Source: Natranaeroarchaeum sulfidigenes (GTDB taxonomy: Archaea > Halobacteriota > Halobacteria > Halobacteriales > Natronoarchaeaceae). From it: a stretch of 64,000 nt of DNA. The notes below the pieces were generated by a model. It had not been told where the DNA came from. It saw nothing but the letters and a program-made list of their open reading frames with translations, and ran no database searches. This document shows, piece after piece, positions 51,750-60,861 of the stretch (position 1 is its first letter; every line of letters starts with the position of its first letter). The stretch covers positions 2,108,001-2,172,000 of the forward strand of contig NZ_CP064786.1 of the NCBI RefSeq assembly GCF_017094485.1, given 5' to 3'. A program made the position numbers and the translations under genes.

Positions 51750-52925
51750 ATGCGCTGGCGCTACCGCGAGACCGTCCTGGCGCTCGTCACGCTCGCCTTC
51801 TTCGTCACGATGGTGGGCCGGTTGGCGATCAGCCCGGTCGTCCCCGAAATCACGGCCGAGTTCGAGGTATCGAACGCGTTCGTGGGCGCGGCACTGACCG
51901 GGATGTGGCTCACGTATGCGTTCGCCCAGTTTCCCAGTGGGCTGCTTGCTGACCGGTACGGCGAACGCCCGATCATTCTGGTATCGGTCGGCGGCACCGG
52001 TCTCACAGCGATTCTGGTGGTCACCGCGCCTTCCTTCGGCGTCTTCTTCCTCGGGACTGTCTCGCTCGGCGTCATGGCCGGACTACACTACTCGGTTGCG
52101 ACGACCTTGCTCTCCCGTACCTACGACGACAACCTCGGTACCGCAGTCGGTATCCACAACTCGGGCGCGCCCATCGCCGGTCTGGTCACACCCGTCGTCG
52201 TCTCCTGGGCCGCGATCCGGTATGGCTGGCGACCCGCCGTCGCGATCACGGCCCTCGTAGCGATCCCAGCGACGCTCCTCTTCGCCCGATACGTCCATCC
52301 GACAGAGCCACAGCGCCCCGATCAGCGGGTGCGAGATCGCCTCGAGCCGGGGGCGATGGTCGAACTCCTCTCCCGGCCGAAGATCGCCTTTACTGCCGTC
52401 ATCGCGCTCGTCGCCGACTTCACGTGGCAGGGACTTGCCTCGTTTCTTCCTACCTTCTTCGCCGCCCACCGCGGCCACTCGGCGACTCTGGCCGGTGTCG
52501 CCTTCGCCGCGTACTTCGTCGTGCAGGGGATCCTGCAGGTCTGGGTGGGGTCGCTGGCAGATCGGTATGGCAGGGATCGCGCCATCGCGTTGTGTTTCGG
52601 AACGTCGATTCTCGGCCTCGCGTTTCTCGTTGGCGTTCCCGGCCCCGCCGGACTCGTCGCCGGAATCCTCCTGCTCGGACTTGGGATGGGCTGGGGTGCG
52701 GCGGTGTTCCCCCGGTTCATGGACAACCTCTCCGCCGACGAACAGGGGGCCGGCTTCGGGCTGGTTCGGACCGTCTACATGATCGTGGCGTCATCGGGAT
52801 CAGTCGTCGTTGGCCTTCTCGCAGATCTGTACGGCTGGGCCGTCTCCTTCGGCGCGCTGATCGGCCTGCTGGGACTCGTTCTTGTGCTCGTGCTGGTCAA
52901 TCTCCGCTTCGATCTGGGCTACTGA
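51750..52925 (+). CDS. MFS transporter
   Basis: The ATG at 51750 gives 391 residues with 12 hydrophobic helices. The MFS loop motif A is GLLADRYGERPIILVSVGGT between helices 2 and 3, repeated as VGSLADRYGRDRAIALCFG in the second half. The YnfM/AraJ-like layout suggests a small-molecule or drug exporter, but substrate is not visible. It begins 68 bp after the aminotransferase stop, same strand, and the upstream sequence in the same frame has no promoter-like region. Confidence 0.9.
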   Translation: MRWRYRETVLALVTLAFFVTMVGRLAISPVVPEITAEFEVSNAFVGAALTGMWLTYAFAQFPSGLLADRYGERPIILVSVGGTGLTAILVVTAPSFGVFFLGTVSLGVMAGLHYSVATTLLSRTYDDNLGTAVGIHNSGAPIAGLVTPVVVSWAAIRYGWRPAVAITALVAIPATLLFARYVHPTEPQRPDQRVRDRLEPGAMVELLSRPKIAFTAVIALVADFTWQGLASFLPTFFAAHRGHSATLAGVAFAAYFVVQGILQVWVGSLADRYGRDRAIALCFGTSILGLAFLVGVPGPAGLVAGILLLGLGMGWGAAVFPRFMDNLSADEQGAGFGLVRTVYMIVASSGSVVVGLLADLYGWAVSFGALIGLLGLVLVLVLVNLRFDLGY

Positions 52926-52968
52926 GAACGTCGAAGCGTTTACATGAAATACCCATTATATCCCAGCT

Positions 52969-54102
52969 ATGCCCCCACACGGCCGCCGCGAGTTCCTCCA
53001 ACTCAGCCTCGCGGTTGGCGGTCTCGGAACCGCGTCCGGCTGTCTCGACGCCTTCGATGAGAGCGTCCCCGAGCGGTGGCGCTTCGAGACGGATGATATC
53101 GTGCTCTCCTCGCCAACAGTACTCGACGGATTGGTCCTCGTCGGCAGTCGGGATGGGAGCCTGTATGCGATCGACATCGACGACGGACAGGAGGAGTGGC
53201 AGTTCCAGACGGATGGTAGCATCCGATCCTCACCAGCGATTTCCGGGGGAACGGCCTTTGTCGGCAGCGACGATTACCACGTCTACGCGATCGACGTCGA
53301 CGACGTGGCGGAACACGAGTCCGGCACCGAGCGGTGGCGTTTCGAGACCGGGGCGACCGTTCCAGCCTCGCCAACCGTCGCCGAAGAGACGGTGTTCGTC
53401 GGGGGCTACGACGAGAACGTCTATGCGATTGACGCCGAAAGCGGAGCGGAGCAATGGCGCTTCGAGTCTGAGGGTCCGTTCGAGTCCTCGCCGACTGTCG
53501 TCGATGAGCGGGTCTTCGTCGGCAGCGACGACGGGCGTCTCTATGCGCTCGATTCGGTGACCGGTGAGGAGGTATGGCAGTTCGAGACGGACGCCTCCGT
53601 GCGCTCGTCACCGACCGTCTGGGATGGGTGCGTTCTGTTCGGCAGTCACGACGGCACCGTCTACGCGCTGGACGCGGCGACGGGCGACCGAGAGTGGGAG
53701 TTTCCGGTTGGAACACAGGTCGGCTCCTCACCGACGGTCGTCGACGGGATCGTCTTCGGCGGCAGTTACGACGGCGATGTCTACGCGATCGACACCGCGA
53801 ACGGCCACTTGCAGTGGCTTGCAGAAATCGAACACCGTGTATATTCGTCGCCGACGGTCGCCGACGGCCGGGTGTTCTTCGGCAGTGTCGACGATACCGT
53901 GTACGCGCTCGGGGCCAATGACGGAGAAACTGTGTGGCGCTTCGAGACGGATGGTTCCGTACTCTCATCACCGACAGTGGTCGAGGGGACGGCCTTCATC
54001 GGAAGCCACGACGGGAACGTCTACGGGCTGGACCTGGAGATCGAGGGAACGAGTTCGGGGACCCGCACTGCACTGGGTACGCTTGGCCACCACGACCGGT
54101 GA
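52969..54102 (+). CDS. PQQ-like beta-propeller lipoprotein
   Basis: 377 residues. The N-terminus has a twin-arginine motif (HGRREFLQLSLAVGG) and a lipobox TASGCLDAF, so the protein should be a surface lipoprotein. Eight repeats of about 40 residues follow, each with SSPT and a variant of G-S-x-D-G-x-V/L-Y-A-I/L-D followed by W-R/Q-F, the pattern of PQQ/BamB-like propeller blades, giving an eight-bladed ring. It may bind polymers or other surface proteins; no PQQ-enzyme active site is present. Position after the MFS gene is probably incidental. Confidence 0.9.
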   Translation: MPPHGRREFLQLSLAVGGLGTASGCLDAFDESVPERWRFETDDIVLSSPTVLDGLVLVGSRDGSLYAIDIDDGQEEWQFQTDGSIRSSPAISGGTAFVGSDDYHVYAIDVDDVAEHESGTERWRFETGATVPASPTVAEETVFVGGYDENVYAIDAESGAEQWRFESEGPFESSPTVVDERVFVGSDDGRLYALDSVTGEEVWQFETDASVRSSPTVWDGCVLFGSHDGTVYALDAATGDREWEFPVGTQVGSSPTVVDGIVFGGSYDGDVYAIDTANGHLQWLAEIEHRVYSSPTVADGRVFFGSVDDTVYALGANDGETVWRFETDGSVLSSPTVVEGTAFIGSHDGNVYGLDLEIEGTSSGTRTALGTLGHHDR

Positions 54103-54123
54103 GTGGAGATACTACCCGCCGAT

Positions 54124-54627
54124 CTAGAGTTCGCGCTGTCTCCCCTTCGGCATCATCGACCGCAGTTCGCCGTAGACGTACAGGCCGACGCCAAGCGGTT
54201 CTCGCTCACCGCCAACGTCGTGCGCCGCGATCAGATACCCCCAGTCGCCGTCCCAGTCGAGCTCCTGATCCTCGCCGGTGAGGAAGGTCTTCGCCTCGCC
54301 CTCGGAGAGGTCGATCACGTTCTTGCTGGCGTCTCTTCCAAACCGCTGGGCGGCGTCGGTCGTCGGCTTCCAGTGCTCCTGACGGGTTCGCAGAAACGTC
54401 ATGCCCAGCCCCTCGATCCGGATGGGTGACGGAATATCGTCCGCGAAGATCCAGATTTTCCCGGCTCCTTTCTCCCAGAAGGTGTAGTTCTCGAACGTCT
54501 CGCGTGGGATAGCAAAGCGCTCGTGCCACCAGTCGATCACTTCCTCGCGGGTCGCTCGCCCCTCGATCTCGCGCTCCGCGGCGGTCGCCGGAAGCCGGTC
54601 GAAGCGCTCGCCGACGTTCTCGGTCAT
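54124..54627 (-). CDS. PUA-like RNA-binding protein, C-terminal partner of a Nop2/Sun methyltransferase
   Basis: 167 residues resembling the C-terminal RNA-binding part of NOL1/NOP2/Fmu proteins (COG3270 from memory). Helical start (EEVIDWWHERFAIPRETFEN), then beta-rich core (YTFWEKGAGKIWIFADDIPS, IEGLGMTFLRTRQEHWKPTT) and LDWDGDWGYLIAAHDVGG near the end. Its ATG overlaps the methyltransferase stop by 4 bp. The two genes together equal one full RsmF-like enzyme split in two, so they probably work as a complex on rRNA or tRNA. Confidence 0.8.
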   Translation of the reverse strand: MTENVGERFDRLPATAAEREIEGRATREEVIDWWHERFAIPRETFENYTFWEKGAGKIWIFADDIPSPIRIEGLGMTFLRTRQEHWKPTTDAAQRFGRDASKNVIDLSEGEAKTFLTGEDQELDWDGDWGYLIAAHDVGGEREPLGVGLYVYGELRSMMPKGRQREL

Positions 54628-55556
54628 CGATCCACCTCCAGCGTCGCACAGAAAAAGCCGCCCGTATCGTTATGGTGCGGGTAGATCCGCGCTGCGTTCT
54701 CGACGCTGGGATCGAACTCCTCGTCCTCGAACTCGGTGACGCCGGGTGCGTGCTCCAGCGGGACCTCCTGCTCTACCACGCGACAGTCCTCTTTCTCCAG
54801 CACCTGATCGAGCACCCGCTCGTTCTCCTCGGGGGCGAACGTACAGGTCGAGTAAACGACGCGCCCGCCGGGTTTCGTGGCCTGTACCGCGCGCCGGAGG
54901 ATCCCCTGCTGGATCCCGGCGACGCTCTCGACGTGACCCAGCGACCACTCGTCGAAGGTGTCGGGATTCTTCCGGATCGTCCCCTCACACGAGCAGGGCG
55001 CATCGACGAGCGCGCGGTCGAAGACGTCGACGCGCCGGTCGTCCTCGCCGCCCTCACCGAAGCGTTTGAGCGAGAAGTTTCTGGCGTCCTGATTCGTCAC
55101 GGCCATGTTCGTCACGCCGAGGCGCTCGGCGTTAAACCGGAGCGCGGAGAGCCGCCCGAGGTTGTTGTCGTTCGCCACGACGAGGCCACGGTCGTCCATC
55201 AGCGCAGAGAGCTGTGTCGCCTTGCTCCCCGGTGCGGCGGCGGCGTCCCAGACTCGTTCGCCCGGCTGTGGATCGAGGACCATCGCTGGGAGCGAAGAGA
55301 CCTCCTCCTGTCCGTGGATCCAGCCGTGGACCGAGGGCCAGAGGGTGCCCGGCGATGACGTCTCCAGCCGGTAGATCCCCCCGGCCCAGTCGGCCGACTC
55401 GTAGCCGATATCAGCTTCGTCGAACGCCCGCTCGACCTGTGCGGGCGTCGCCTTGATCGTGTTGACCCGAACGGCGGAGGGAAGGGGGCGCTCGCAGGCC
55501 TCGATGAACGCCTCGAAGTCGTCGATGAGCGGTCGATAGCGTTCCAGTGGTTCCAT
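54624..55556 (-). CDS. RsmB/Nop2/Sun-family RNA 5-methylcytosine methyltransferase
   Basis: The ATG at 55556 gives 310 residues; upstream codons are basic and low-complexity and lie in the spacer. Motifs: LPSAVRVNTIKATPAQVERA, the SAM motif VWDAAAAPGSKATQLSALMD, first catalytic Cys in LVDAPCSCEGTIRKNPD and second Cys in RVVYSTCTFAPEENE. These two cysteines are the release and nucleophile cysteines of m5C enzymes. It makes 5-methylcytosine in tRNA or rRNA and ends overlapping the PUA-like gene. Confidence 0.94.
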   Translation of the reverse strand: MEPLERYRPLIDDFEAFIEACERPLPSAVRVNTIKATPAQVERAFDEADIGYESADWAGGIYRLETSSPGTLWPSVHGWIHGQEEVSSLPAMVLDPQPGERVWDAAAAPGSKATQLSALMDDRGLVVANDNNLGRLSALRFNAERLGVTNMAVTNQDARNFSLKRFGEGGEDDRRVDVFDRALVDAPCSCEGTIRKNPDTFDEWSLGHVESVAGIQQGILRRAVQATKPGGRVVYSTCTFAPEENERVLDQVLEKEDCRVVEQEVPLEHAPGVTEFEDEEFDPSVENAARIYPHHNDTGGFFCATLEVDR

Positions 55557-55692
55557 TGCCGCCCCCTTCGCCCGGGGGGCGCTTGGGGGTTTCGGAGCGG
55601 TGGTCGTACTGGCCCGCTTCGTGATTCCGGTCGCACGTCGTCCGCACCGACCGGCGGCGGCTTTACTACCGTAGGAAGTGAACACACCACAC

Positions 55693-56436
55693 ATGACACA
55701 GATCAGAGAGCACGCCGAAATCGAACTGGACTCGCCGACGCTCGTCGAGGGGATGCCCGGAATCGGACTGGTCGGCAAGATCGCGACCGACCACCTGATC
55801 GACGAGTTCGAGATGACCTACTACGCGAGCGTCCACTGTGAGGGGCTCGCACCGATCGGTGTCTACGAGGAGGGGAGCCGTGAGGTTCGCCCGCCGGTTC
55901 GGCTCTACGCCGACGAGGGCCGCGACCTGCTTGCGCTCCGGAGCGACGTCCCAGTCGCGGTCGACACGACGTCCGAGTTCGCGGCGTGTCTGACCGGGTG
56001 GCTCGACGCCAACGACGTCGACCCGCTGTATCTGAGCGGGTTCCCCGCCGAAAAGACCGACGCACCGCCCGAACTGTTCGGCGTGGCGACGAGCGATGTG
56101 GCTGCCGACCGACTCGATCGGCACGAAGTGGGTCATCCCAGGCTGAACGGTGCGATCGCCGGTCCGGCTGGCGCACTCCTCAACCGTGCGGCGCAGATCG
56201 ATCTCGACGCCACCGCACTGGTCGTCGAGAGCGACCCCCGCTTTCCGGATCCCGAAGCGGCGCGAGTCCTGCTAACAGAGGGAGTCGAGCCGCTTGCGGA
56301 TATCGAGGTCGATGTCGGGGGGTTGGTCGAGCAAGCCGACTCGATCCGGGAACAGCGAGAACAGCTCGCCCAGCGCATGCAGGAGGCCGACACGCAAGAG
56401 AGCTCACAGGCACAGCGCATTCAGATGTTCCAGTAG
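55693..56436 (+). CDS. PAC2-family (proteasome assembly chaperone-like) protein
   Basis: ATG 55693 gives 247 residues with the PAC2 fold: [20 protein letters not shown] near the N-terminus, [13 protein letters not shown] in the middle, and [20 protein letters not shown] with [18 protein letters not shown]. The last 40 residues form a helical coiled coil ([20 protein letters not shown]). Archaeal members are called proteasome assembly chaperones by homology to PAC2, but a direct role is unproven. It is divergent from the RNA methyltransferase. Confidence 0.9.
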   Translation: MTQIREHAEIELDSPTLVEGMPGIGLVGKIATDHLIDEFEMTYYASVHCEGLAPIGVYEEGSREVRPPVRLYADEGRDLLALRSDVPVAVDTTSEFAACLTGWLDANDVDPLYLSGFPAEKTDAPPELFGVATSDVAADRLDRHEVGHPRLNGAIAGPAGALLNRAAQIDLDATALVVESDPRFPDPEAARVLLTEGVEPLADIEVDVGGLVEQADSIREQREQLAQRMQEADTQESSQAQRIQMFQ

Positions 56437-56488
56437 TACGATCGACCGACCAACACGTTTTTGGAGAGTACGCTCGCAGTTTCTGGTA

Positions 56489-57556
56489 ATGTCGGAGCCG
56501 TCGGAAACTGAAGACCGGAAAGACGATCACGTTCGGATCATCAGAGAAGAAGACGTCGAGACGTCCGGGACGGGCTTTGCGGACGTTCGACTCGTCCACG
56601 AGGCGCTCCCCGAACTCCACTACGACGAGATCGATACATCTACCGAGTTCCTAGGAAGCCAGCTCGATGCGCCGATCGTCATCGAGAGCATGACCGGTGG
56701 CCATCCGAACACGACCGAGATCAACCGTGCGCTGGCGGCCGCGGCCGCAGAGACGGGAATCGCCATGGGTGTCGGTAGCCAGCGGGCCGGTCTTGAACTC
56801 GACGACGAGGAGCTGCTGGAGTCGTACACCGTCGTCCGCGAGGCCGGTCCTGACGCCTTCGTCTACGGAAATCTCGGCGCGGCACAGCTCCGGGAGTACG
56901 ACCTCGGAACCGTCGAACGCGCGGTCGAGATGATCGATGCGGACGCGCTCGCGGTGCACCTGAACTATCTGCAGGAAGCCGTCCAGCCCGAGGGAGACGT
57001 CGATGCACGGGAGAGCCTGACAGCGATCGAACGTGTTGCCGAAGGGCTGTCGGTGCCGGTGCTCGTAAAGGAGACGGGAAATGGGATCTCACAGGGGACG
57101 GCGAGACGACTCGCCGATGCCGGAGTCGATGCGATCGACGTCGCCGGAAAGGGCGGTACGACCTGGTCCGGCATCGAGGCCTACCGTGCAGCCGCCGTCA
57201 ACGAGCGGCGTCACGAGCAGGTCGGTCGGCTGTTCCGGGACTGGGGAATTCCGACCGCCGCGAGCACGATCGAGTGCGTTCGTGAACACGACTGCGTGAT
57301 CGCCAGTGGTGGCGTCCGCACCGGCCGAGATATTGCGAAAGCCATCGCGCTGGGCGCGCGAGCCGGAGGGCTGGCGAAGCCGTTCCTCGAACCCGCGATC
57401 GACGGCCGCGAGGCAGTTGTCGACATGATCGATGGGATCGAAGCCGAGCTCCGGACAGCGATGTTCGTTACCGGATCCGGTTCGGTGAAGGCACTCCAGG
57501 ACGCCGAGTACGTGATCGGCGGCGCGACTGCGGAGTACGTCGACAGTCGACGATAG
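56489..57556 (+). CDS. fni: type 2 isopentenyl-diphosphate isomerase
   Basis: The ATG at 56489 gives 355 residues, the normal length. TIM-barrel FMN enzyme: [20 protein letters not shown] (FMN loop), [36 protein letters not shown] with the catalytic region, [15 protein letters not shown] and [20 protein letters not shown] for phosphate. It interconverts IPP and DMAPP for isoprenoid lipids and carotenoids. It starts 52 bp after the PAC2 gene and precedes the aminotransferase; the UbiA gene further on is also an isoprenoid function. Confidence 0.96.
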   Translation: MSEPSETEDRKDDHVRIIREEDVETSGTGFADVRLVHEALPELHYDEIDTSTEFLGSQLDAPIVIESMTGGHPNTTEINRALAAAAAETGIAMGVGSQRAGLELDDEELLESYTVVREAGPDAFVYGNLGAAQLREYDLGTVERAVEMIDADALAVHLNYLQEAVQPEGDVDARESLTAIERVAEGLSVPVLVKETGNGISQGTARRLADAGVDAIDVAGKGGTTWSGIEAYRAAAVNERRHEQVGRLFRDWGIPTAASTIECVREHDCVIASGGVRTGRDIAKAIALGARAGGLAKPFLEPAIDGREAVVDMIDGIEAELRTAMFVTGSGSVKALQDAEYVIGGATAEYVDSRR

Positions 57557-57621
57557 AATCACTCGGGTTTGTTCGACCCGCAACATCAACAGTTAACCAC
57601 GACCGCCCCCGTCTCACTGGT

Positions 57622-58743
57622 ATGACGGAGTTTGCAGCACGGGTCGAAGGAATCTCGATCAGTGGCATCCGTGAAGTATTCGAGGCGGCAGGAGAGGACG
57701 CGATCAATCTCGGGCTGGGCCAGCCCGATTTCCCGACGCCCGAACACGCTCGATCGGCCGCCGTCGAGGCGATCCAGTCGGGGCAAGTCGACGCGTACAC
57801 CTCGAACAAGGGAACCGAGAGCCTGCGCGAGGCGATCAGTCACGCCTACGATCGCGATCACGGGATCGACGTCGATCCGGGCAACGTCATCGCTACGTCG
57901 GGCGGGAGCGAAGCCCTTCATCTCGCGGTCGAAGCCCACGTCGATCCGGGCGAGGAAGTGATCTTCCCCGATCCCGGCTTCGTCTCCTACGACGCACTCA
58001 CACGGCTGGCAGATGGCGTTCCAAAGCCCGTCCCACTGCGCGAGGATCTGACCCTCGATCCGGCGACAGTCGAAGAGACCATCACCGAGGACACTGCAGC
58101 ATTCGTCGTCAACAGCCCGGCGAACCCCACCGGCGCGGTCCAGAGCGAGGCAGACATCCGCGAGTTCGCCCGGATCGCCGACGAGCACGACGTGCTCTGT
58201 ATCTCCGATGAGGTCTACGAACACATCGTCTTCGAGGGCGAACACCACTCGCCAATCGAGTACGCCGAGAGCGACAACGTCGTCGTCGTCGGTGCGTGCT
58301 CGAAGACCTACTCGATGACGGGCTGGCGACTCGGCTGGGTCACCGGCTCGAACAGGCGTGTCGAGCGGATGCTCCGCGTCCACCAGTACATGCAGGCCTG
58401 TGCGAGCGCCCCCGCACAGTACGCGGCCGAGGCCGCCCTGACTGGCCCCAGAGAGCCCGTCGAGGAGATGGTCACTGCCTTCGAGGAGCGCCGCGACGTC
58501 GTCCTCGACGGGCTCGAAGACGCCGGTCTGTCGGTTCCCAAACCCAGCGGCGCGTTCTACGTCATGCCGAAAGTGCCCGATGGCTGGGTCGACGAACTGA
58601 TCGACAGCGGTGTCGTCGCGGTGCCCGGTGACGCCTTCGGTGCGAACGGTGCGGGTTACGCTCGTCTCTCCTATGCGACCGGGATGGAAGAGCTCAAAGA
58701 GGCACTGGCGATCATCGACGACGTGACGGCGCGAGTTCAGTAG
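57622..58743 (+). CDS. class I/II pyridoxal-phosphate aminotransferase
   Basis: 373 residues of fold type I. The PLP Schiff-base Lys is in VGACSKTYSMTGWRLGWVTG, with the classic PAN-P-T-G motif at NSPANPTGAVQSEAD and the substrate-binding Arg in the C-terminal YARLSYATGMEE. This is the AspC/AlaT-like group I-gamma, which handles aspartate, alanine or aromatic amino acids; the substrate cannot be assigned. It begins 65 bp after the isomerase gene. Confidence 0.93.
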   Translation: MTEFAARVEGISISGIREVFEAAGEDAINLGLGQPDFPTPEHARSAAVEAIQSGQVDAYTSNKGTESLREAISHAYDRDHGIDVDPGNVIATSGGSEALHLAVEAHVDPGEEVIFPDPGFVSYDALTRLADGVPKPVPLREDLTLDPATVEETITEDTAAFVVNSPANPTGAVQSEADIREFARIADEHDVLCISDEVYEHIVFEGEHHSPIEYAESDNVVVVGACSKTYSMTGWRLGWVTGSNRRVERMLRVHQYMQACASAPAQYAAEAALTGPREPVEEMVTAFEERRDVVLDGLEDAGLSVPKPSGAFYVMPKVPDGWVDELIDSGVVAVPGDAFGANGAGYARLSYATGMEELKEALAIIDDVTARVQ

Positions 58744-58807
58744 CGAGCCGATCACGGTGGGGTCGCCGTGCGCTGCATATATGATAACGCCCCGCATACT
58801 GTGGAGC

Positions 58808-59659
58808 ATGTCGGTTGCACGTCACGACGCCGGACTGGAAGCCGATCTGCGCGCCCTGCTCTCCCAGGTCCACCCCGTGTTCATGCTCCCGCCGATCGCC
58901 GCGTCGCTCTTTGGGGGTGTCCTCGCCGGTGCGTTCGATCCCCGGCTTGCCGGGATTCACGCGTTGGCGATTTTCGCTGCGGTGTACACCGCCCACGTCA
59001 AGGATGGCTACGTCGACTTCTACAGCCGTGGCGAGGACGACGACCACCCCATGTCCGAATGGGGCTGTCGCGCCGCGCTGGTCGGCTCGACGACGATAGT
59101 TTTCGCCTGTCTGGTCGCCCTCGCCCTGCTCGTCGACGCCGTCGCCGCGCTCGTCACCCTGCCGTGCTGGCTGATCGGTTACCATCACGCTCCCCAACTG
59201 GACACGAACCCGATCACCACGACCACCGGCTATCCCGCCGGGATCGCCCTCGCCCTCGTTGGCGGGTTCTACGTGCAGGCAACGACGTTTGCACCGGTCG
59301 CGCTCGCCTTCGGCGCGGTCTTTCTCGTGCTCCTCTCGGGCGTCAAGGTCATCGACGACATGCAGGATTACGAGTATGACCTGTCGATCGAGAAACGCAC
59401 TGTCGCCGTTTCGCTCGGTCCCGACCGCGCGATGTCGCTTGCCTACGGGCTGATGCTCACTGCACTCATGCTCGTGCTTGCGCTGGCAGCGCTCGGCCCG
59501 TTCCCGCCGAGTTCCGTCGTCGCCGTGCTGGCCTTCGCCGTCGTCGCGGGATTTGCGCGGCGTGCCGACCCTGAAATCGCCACGATGTTGCTCGTCCGGG
59601 GCTGTTACGTCTTCCTCGCCGTGCTGGTCGCCGCGGTATGGTGGCAGCCGCTGGTCTGA
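58808..59659 (+). CDS. UbiA-family prenyltransferase
   Basis: ATG 58808 gives 283 residues with about nine membrane helices. The two acidic motifs typical of UbiA enzymes appear as HVKDGYVDFYSRGEDDD, a D-x-x-x-D in the first cytosolic loop, and VKVIDDMQDYEYDLSIEKR in the second. Such enzymes transfer prenyl chains to quinone, heme or glycerol phosphate acceptors. The first motif differs from the canonical N-D-x-x-D, so the acceptor is open; digeranylgeranylglyceryl phosphate synthase is another possibility. Confidence 0.88.
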   Translation: MSVARHDAGLEADLRALLSQVHPVFMLPPIAASLFGGVLAGAFDPRLAGIHALAIFAAVYTAHVKDGYVDFYSRGEDDDHPMSEWGCRAALVGSTTIVFACLVALALLVDAVAALVTLPCWLIGYHHAPQLDTNPITTTTGYPAGIALALVGGFYVQATTFAPVALAFGAVFLVLLSGVKVIDDMQDYEYDLSIEKRTVAVSLGPDRAMSLAYGLMLTALMLVLALAALGPFPPSSVVAVLAFAVVAGFARRADPEIATMLLVRGCYVFLAVLVAAVWWQPLV

Positions 59660-59678
59660 GACCTACTGCGGTTCTCGG

Positions 59679-60092
59679 TCACGACCCGTCCTGTGGCGTC
59701 GTCCATCCCTCGATGCTCCCTGAAAGAACCACGAACACGATTACGTACAGGGCCAACGCCGCTACAGCACCGGCGATCGTGCTAGCCAACACAGAAATCG
59801 GTGGCTCCAGTGCAAACACTGTGCCCCACAGAGTCAGTACGAAGACCACGATTGCGACCGCACGCCCTGCTTCTCCGATACCTCTGAACCAGTTCCCGAC
59901 CCAGGCACCGGCGGACGACTGTGCGACCGGTCCGAGACCGATCGTTGCCGTAACGAATCCGACGACGAGCCACGACGGCGAAATCGGCCGTTGCATCGGG
60001 ATCATTGTCAGAACCGACAGGACGCCGAATCCAGCCGATCCAACTTCTGACCACGTTGGAGGACGATCGGGGAACCAGTCTATGAGGGCCAT
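59679..60092 (-). CDS. small membrane protein of unknown function
   Basis: The ATG at 60092 gives 137 residues; a longer frame reads through the promoter. About four membrane helices: SWLVVGFVTATIGLGPVAQ, AVAIVVFVLTLWGTVFALEP, ISVLASTIAGAVAALALYVI and a hydrophobic segment near residues 15-35. The N-terminus MALIDWFPDRPPTWSEVGSA is soluble. No family is recognised. A TATA-like CTTTATAC at 60121-60128 (minus strand) lies 28 nt ahead. The palindrome cluster at 60181-60227 is about 50-100 bp further upstream. Convergent with the UbiA gene. Confidence 0.7.
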   Translation of the reverse strand: MALIDWFPDRPPTWSEVGSAGFGVLSVLTMIPMQRPISPSWLVVGFVTATIGLGPVAQSSAGAWVGNWFRGIGEAGRAVAIVVFVLTLWGTVFALEPPISVLASTIAGAVAALALYVIVFVVLSGSIEGWTTPQDGS

Positions 60093-60120
60093 CTCTCGGC
60101 TAGTTGTTGACCTCACTACA

Positions 60121-60128
60121 GTATAAAG
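60121..60128 (-). promoter_or_regulatory. TATA-like box of the small membrane protein gene
   Basis: CTTTATAC on the minus strand lies 28 nt before the ATG at 60092, giving a leaderless message. It supports the shorter start. Confidence 0.55.
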
Positions 60129-60180
60129 TACTACTGGCAGCTGTTCCGGTGAATGCTCGGACTGCCGACATAGGGGAGCC

Positions 60181-60227
60181 ACGTTGTGTACGATGTCACG
60201 TTGTATACAACGTTACATTGTGACATC
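60181..60227. promoter_or_regulatory. nested palindrome cluster, probable operator
   Basis: A perfect 16-bp palindrome ACGTTGTATACAACGT lies at 60198-60213. It is nested inside an inverted repeat GATGTCAC (60192-60199) and GTGACATC (60220-60227). Another ACGTTGT half-site lies at 60181-60187 and TACATTGTGAC at 60214-60224. Repeated TTGT/ACAA half-sites of this kind are typical of regulator binding sites. It lies in the spacer between two small membrane protein genes. Confidence 0.6.
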
Positions 60228-60396
60228 AGAACTGAACTGACTCGATGGCGACCAGTCTACGGTTCGCGGTCGAGCGTCGCCTCTATCTGCTCGACCGTTC
60301 GGCGCAAGCTCTGAGCGATCCGTAGCCATAGAGAGACTGGACCGTCGATCCGATTGGAACTAGCTGTCGCTGCGAGCGCTCGGGGAGTACGGACTG

Positions 60397-60663
60397 TTAC
60401 TGTTCATCGCGATCGAATCTGTCGAGGCGTCGTTCGAGCTGATCCACCGATTCCTGTAACTCGTGGAGCATCCGGAGGATCCGCACGAGCAGGTAGAGCA
60501 CGGCGAGGGCGACAACCGGTAGCACCAACCATAGTATCCACGAGGTGACCGCGGCGACCGCAGCGACTGCGGGCAGGGAGATCAACGCGATCAGTCCGAG
60601 GACGGCTTCCGCAGTGGACATACCCGACGGCGGCTTCCCGTCGGAGGAGGGGACGCTGCTCAT
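60397..60663 (-). CDS. small membrane protein with coiled-coil tail
   Basis: The ATG at 60663 gives 88 residues (GTG at 60678 would add five). A short polar start is followed by two closely spaced hydrophobic segments, SMTAEAVLGLIALISLP-like at about 16-34 and WILWLVLPVVALAVLYLLV at about 42-62, then a charged amphipathic helix (RILRMLHELQESVDQLERRL) that could dimerise. No family is recognised. The left copy of the ychF end repeat lies about 50 bp upstream of its start. Confidence 0.65.
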   Translation of the reverse strand: MSSVPSSDGKPPSGMSTAEAVLGLIALISLPAVAAVAAVTSWILWLVLPVVALAVLYLLVRILRMLHELQESVDQLERRLDRFDRDEQ

Positions 60664-60712
60664 TGGACCGTCGTTCACGTCCCGATGAAATTAAACCTTG
60701 GGCAGGGGGTGG

Positions 60713-60736
60713 TTCAGTTCGTACTCACGTCTTGAT
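60713..60736 (+). repeat. left copy of the ychF 3'-end sequence (attL-like)
   Basis: TTCAGTTCGTACTCACG followed by TCTTGAT matches the last 25 bp of ychF coding (61531-61555) at 24 of 25 positions with one missing base. It is in direct orientation to the ychF copy, 818 bp away, and the Doc module lies between the two. Confidence 0.75.
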
Positions 60737-60861
60737 CAGTAGTTTTGACCACACACCGTACACGACGTATCAGTCCAGTCTGATTACGTCTACTGTGGGT
60801 AATAGAGTATGAGCAGTTGATAGGAAGGATTACACTGAATGGGATCTAAACGGAGGAAGGA

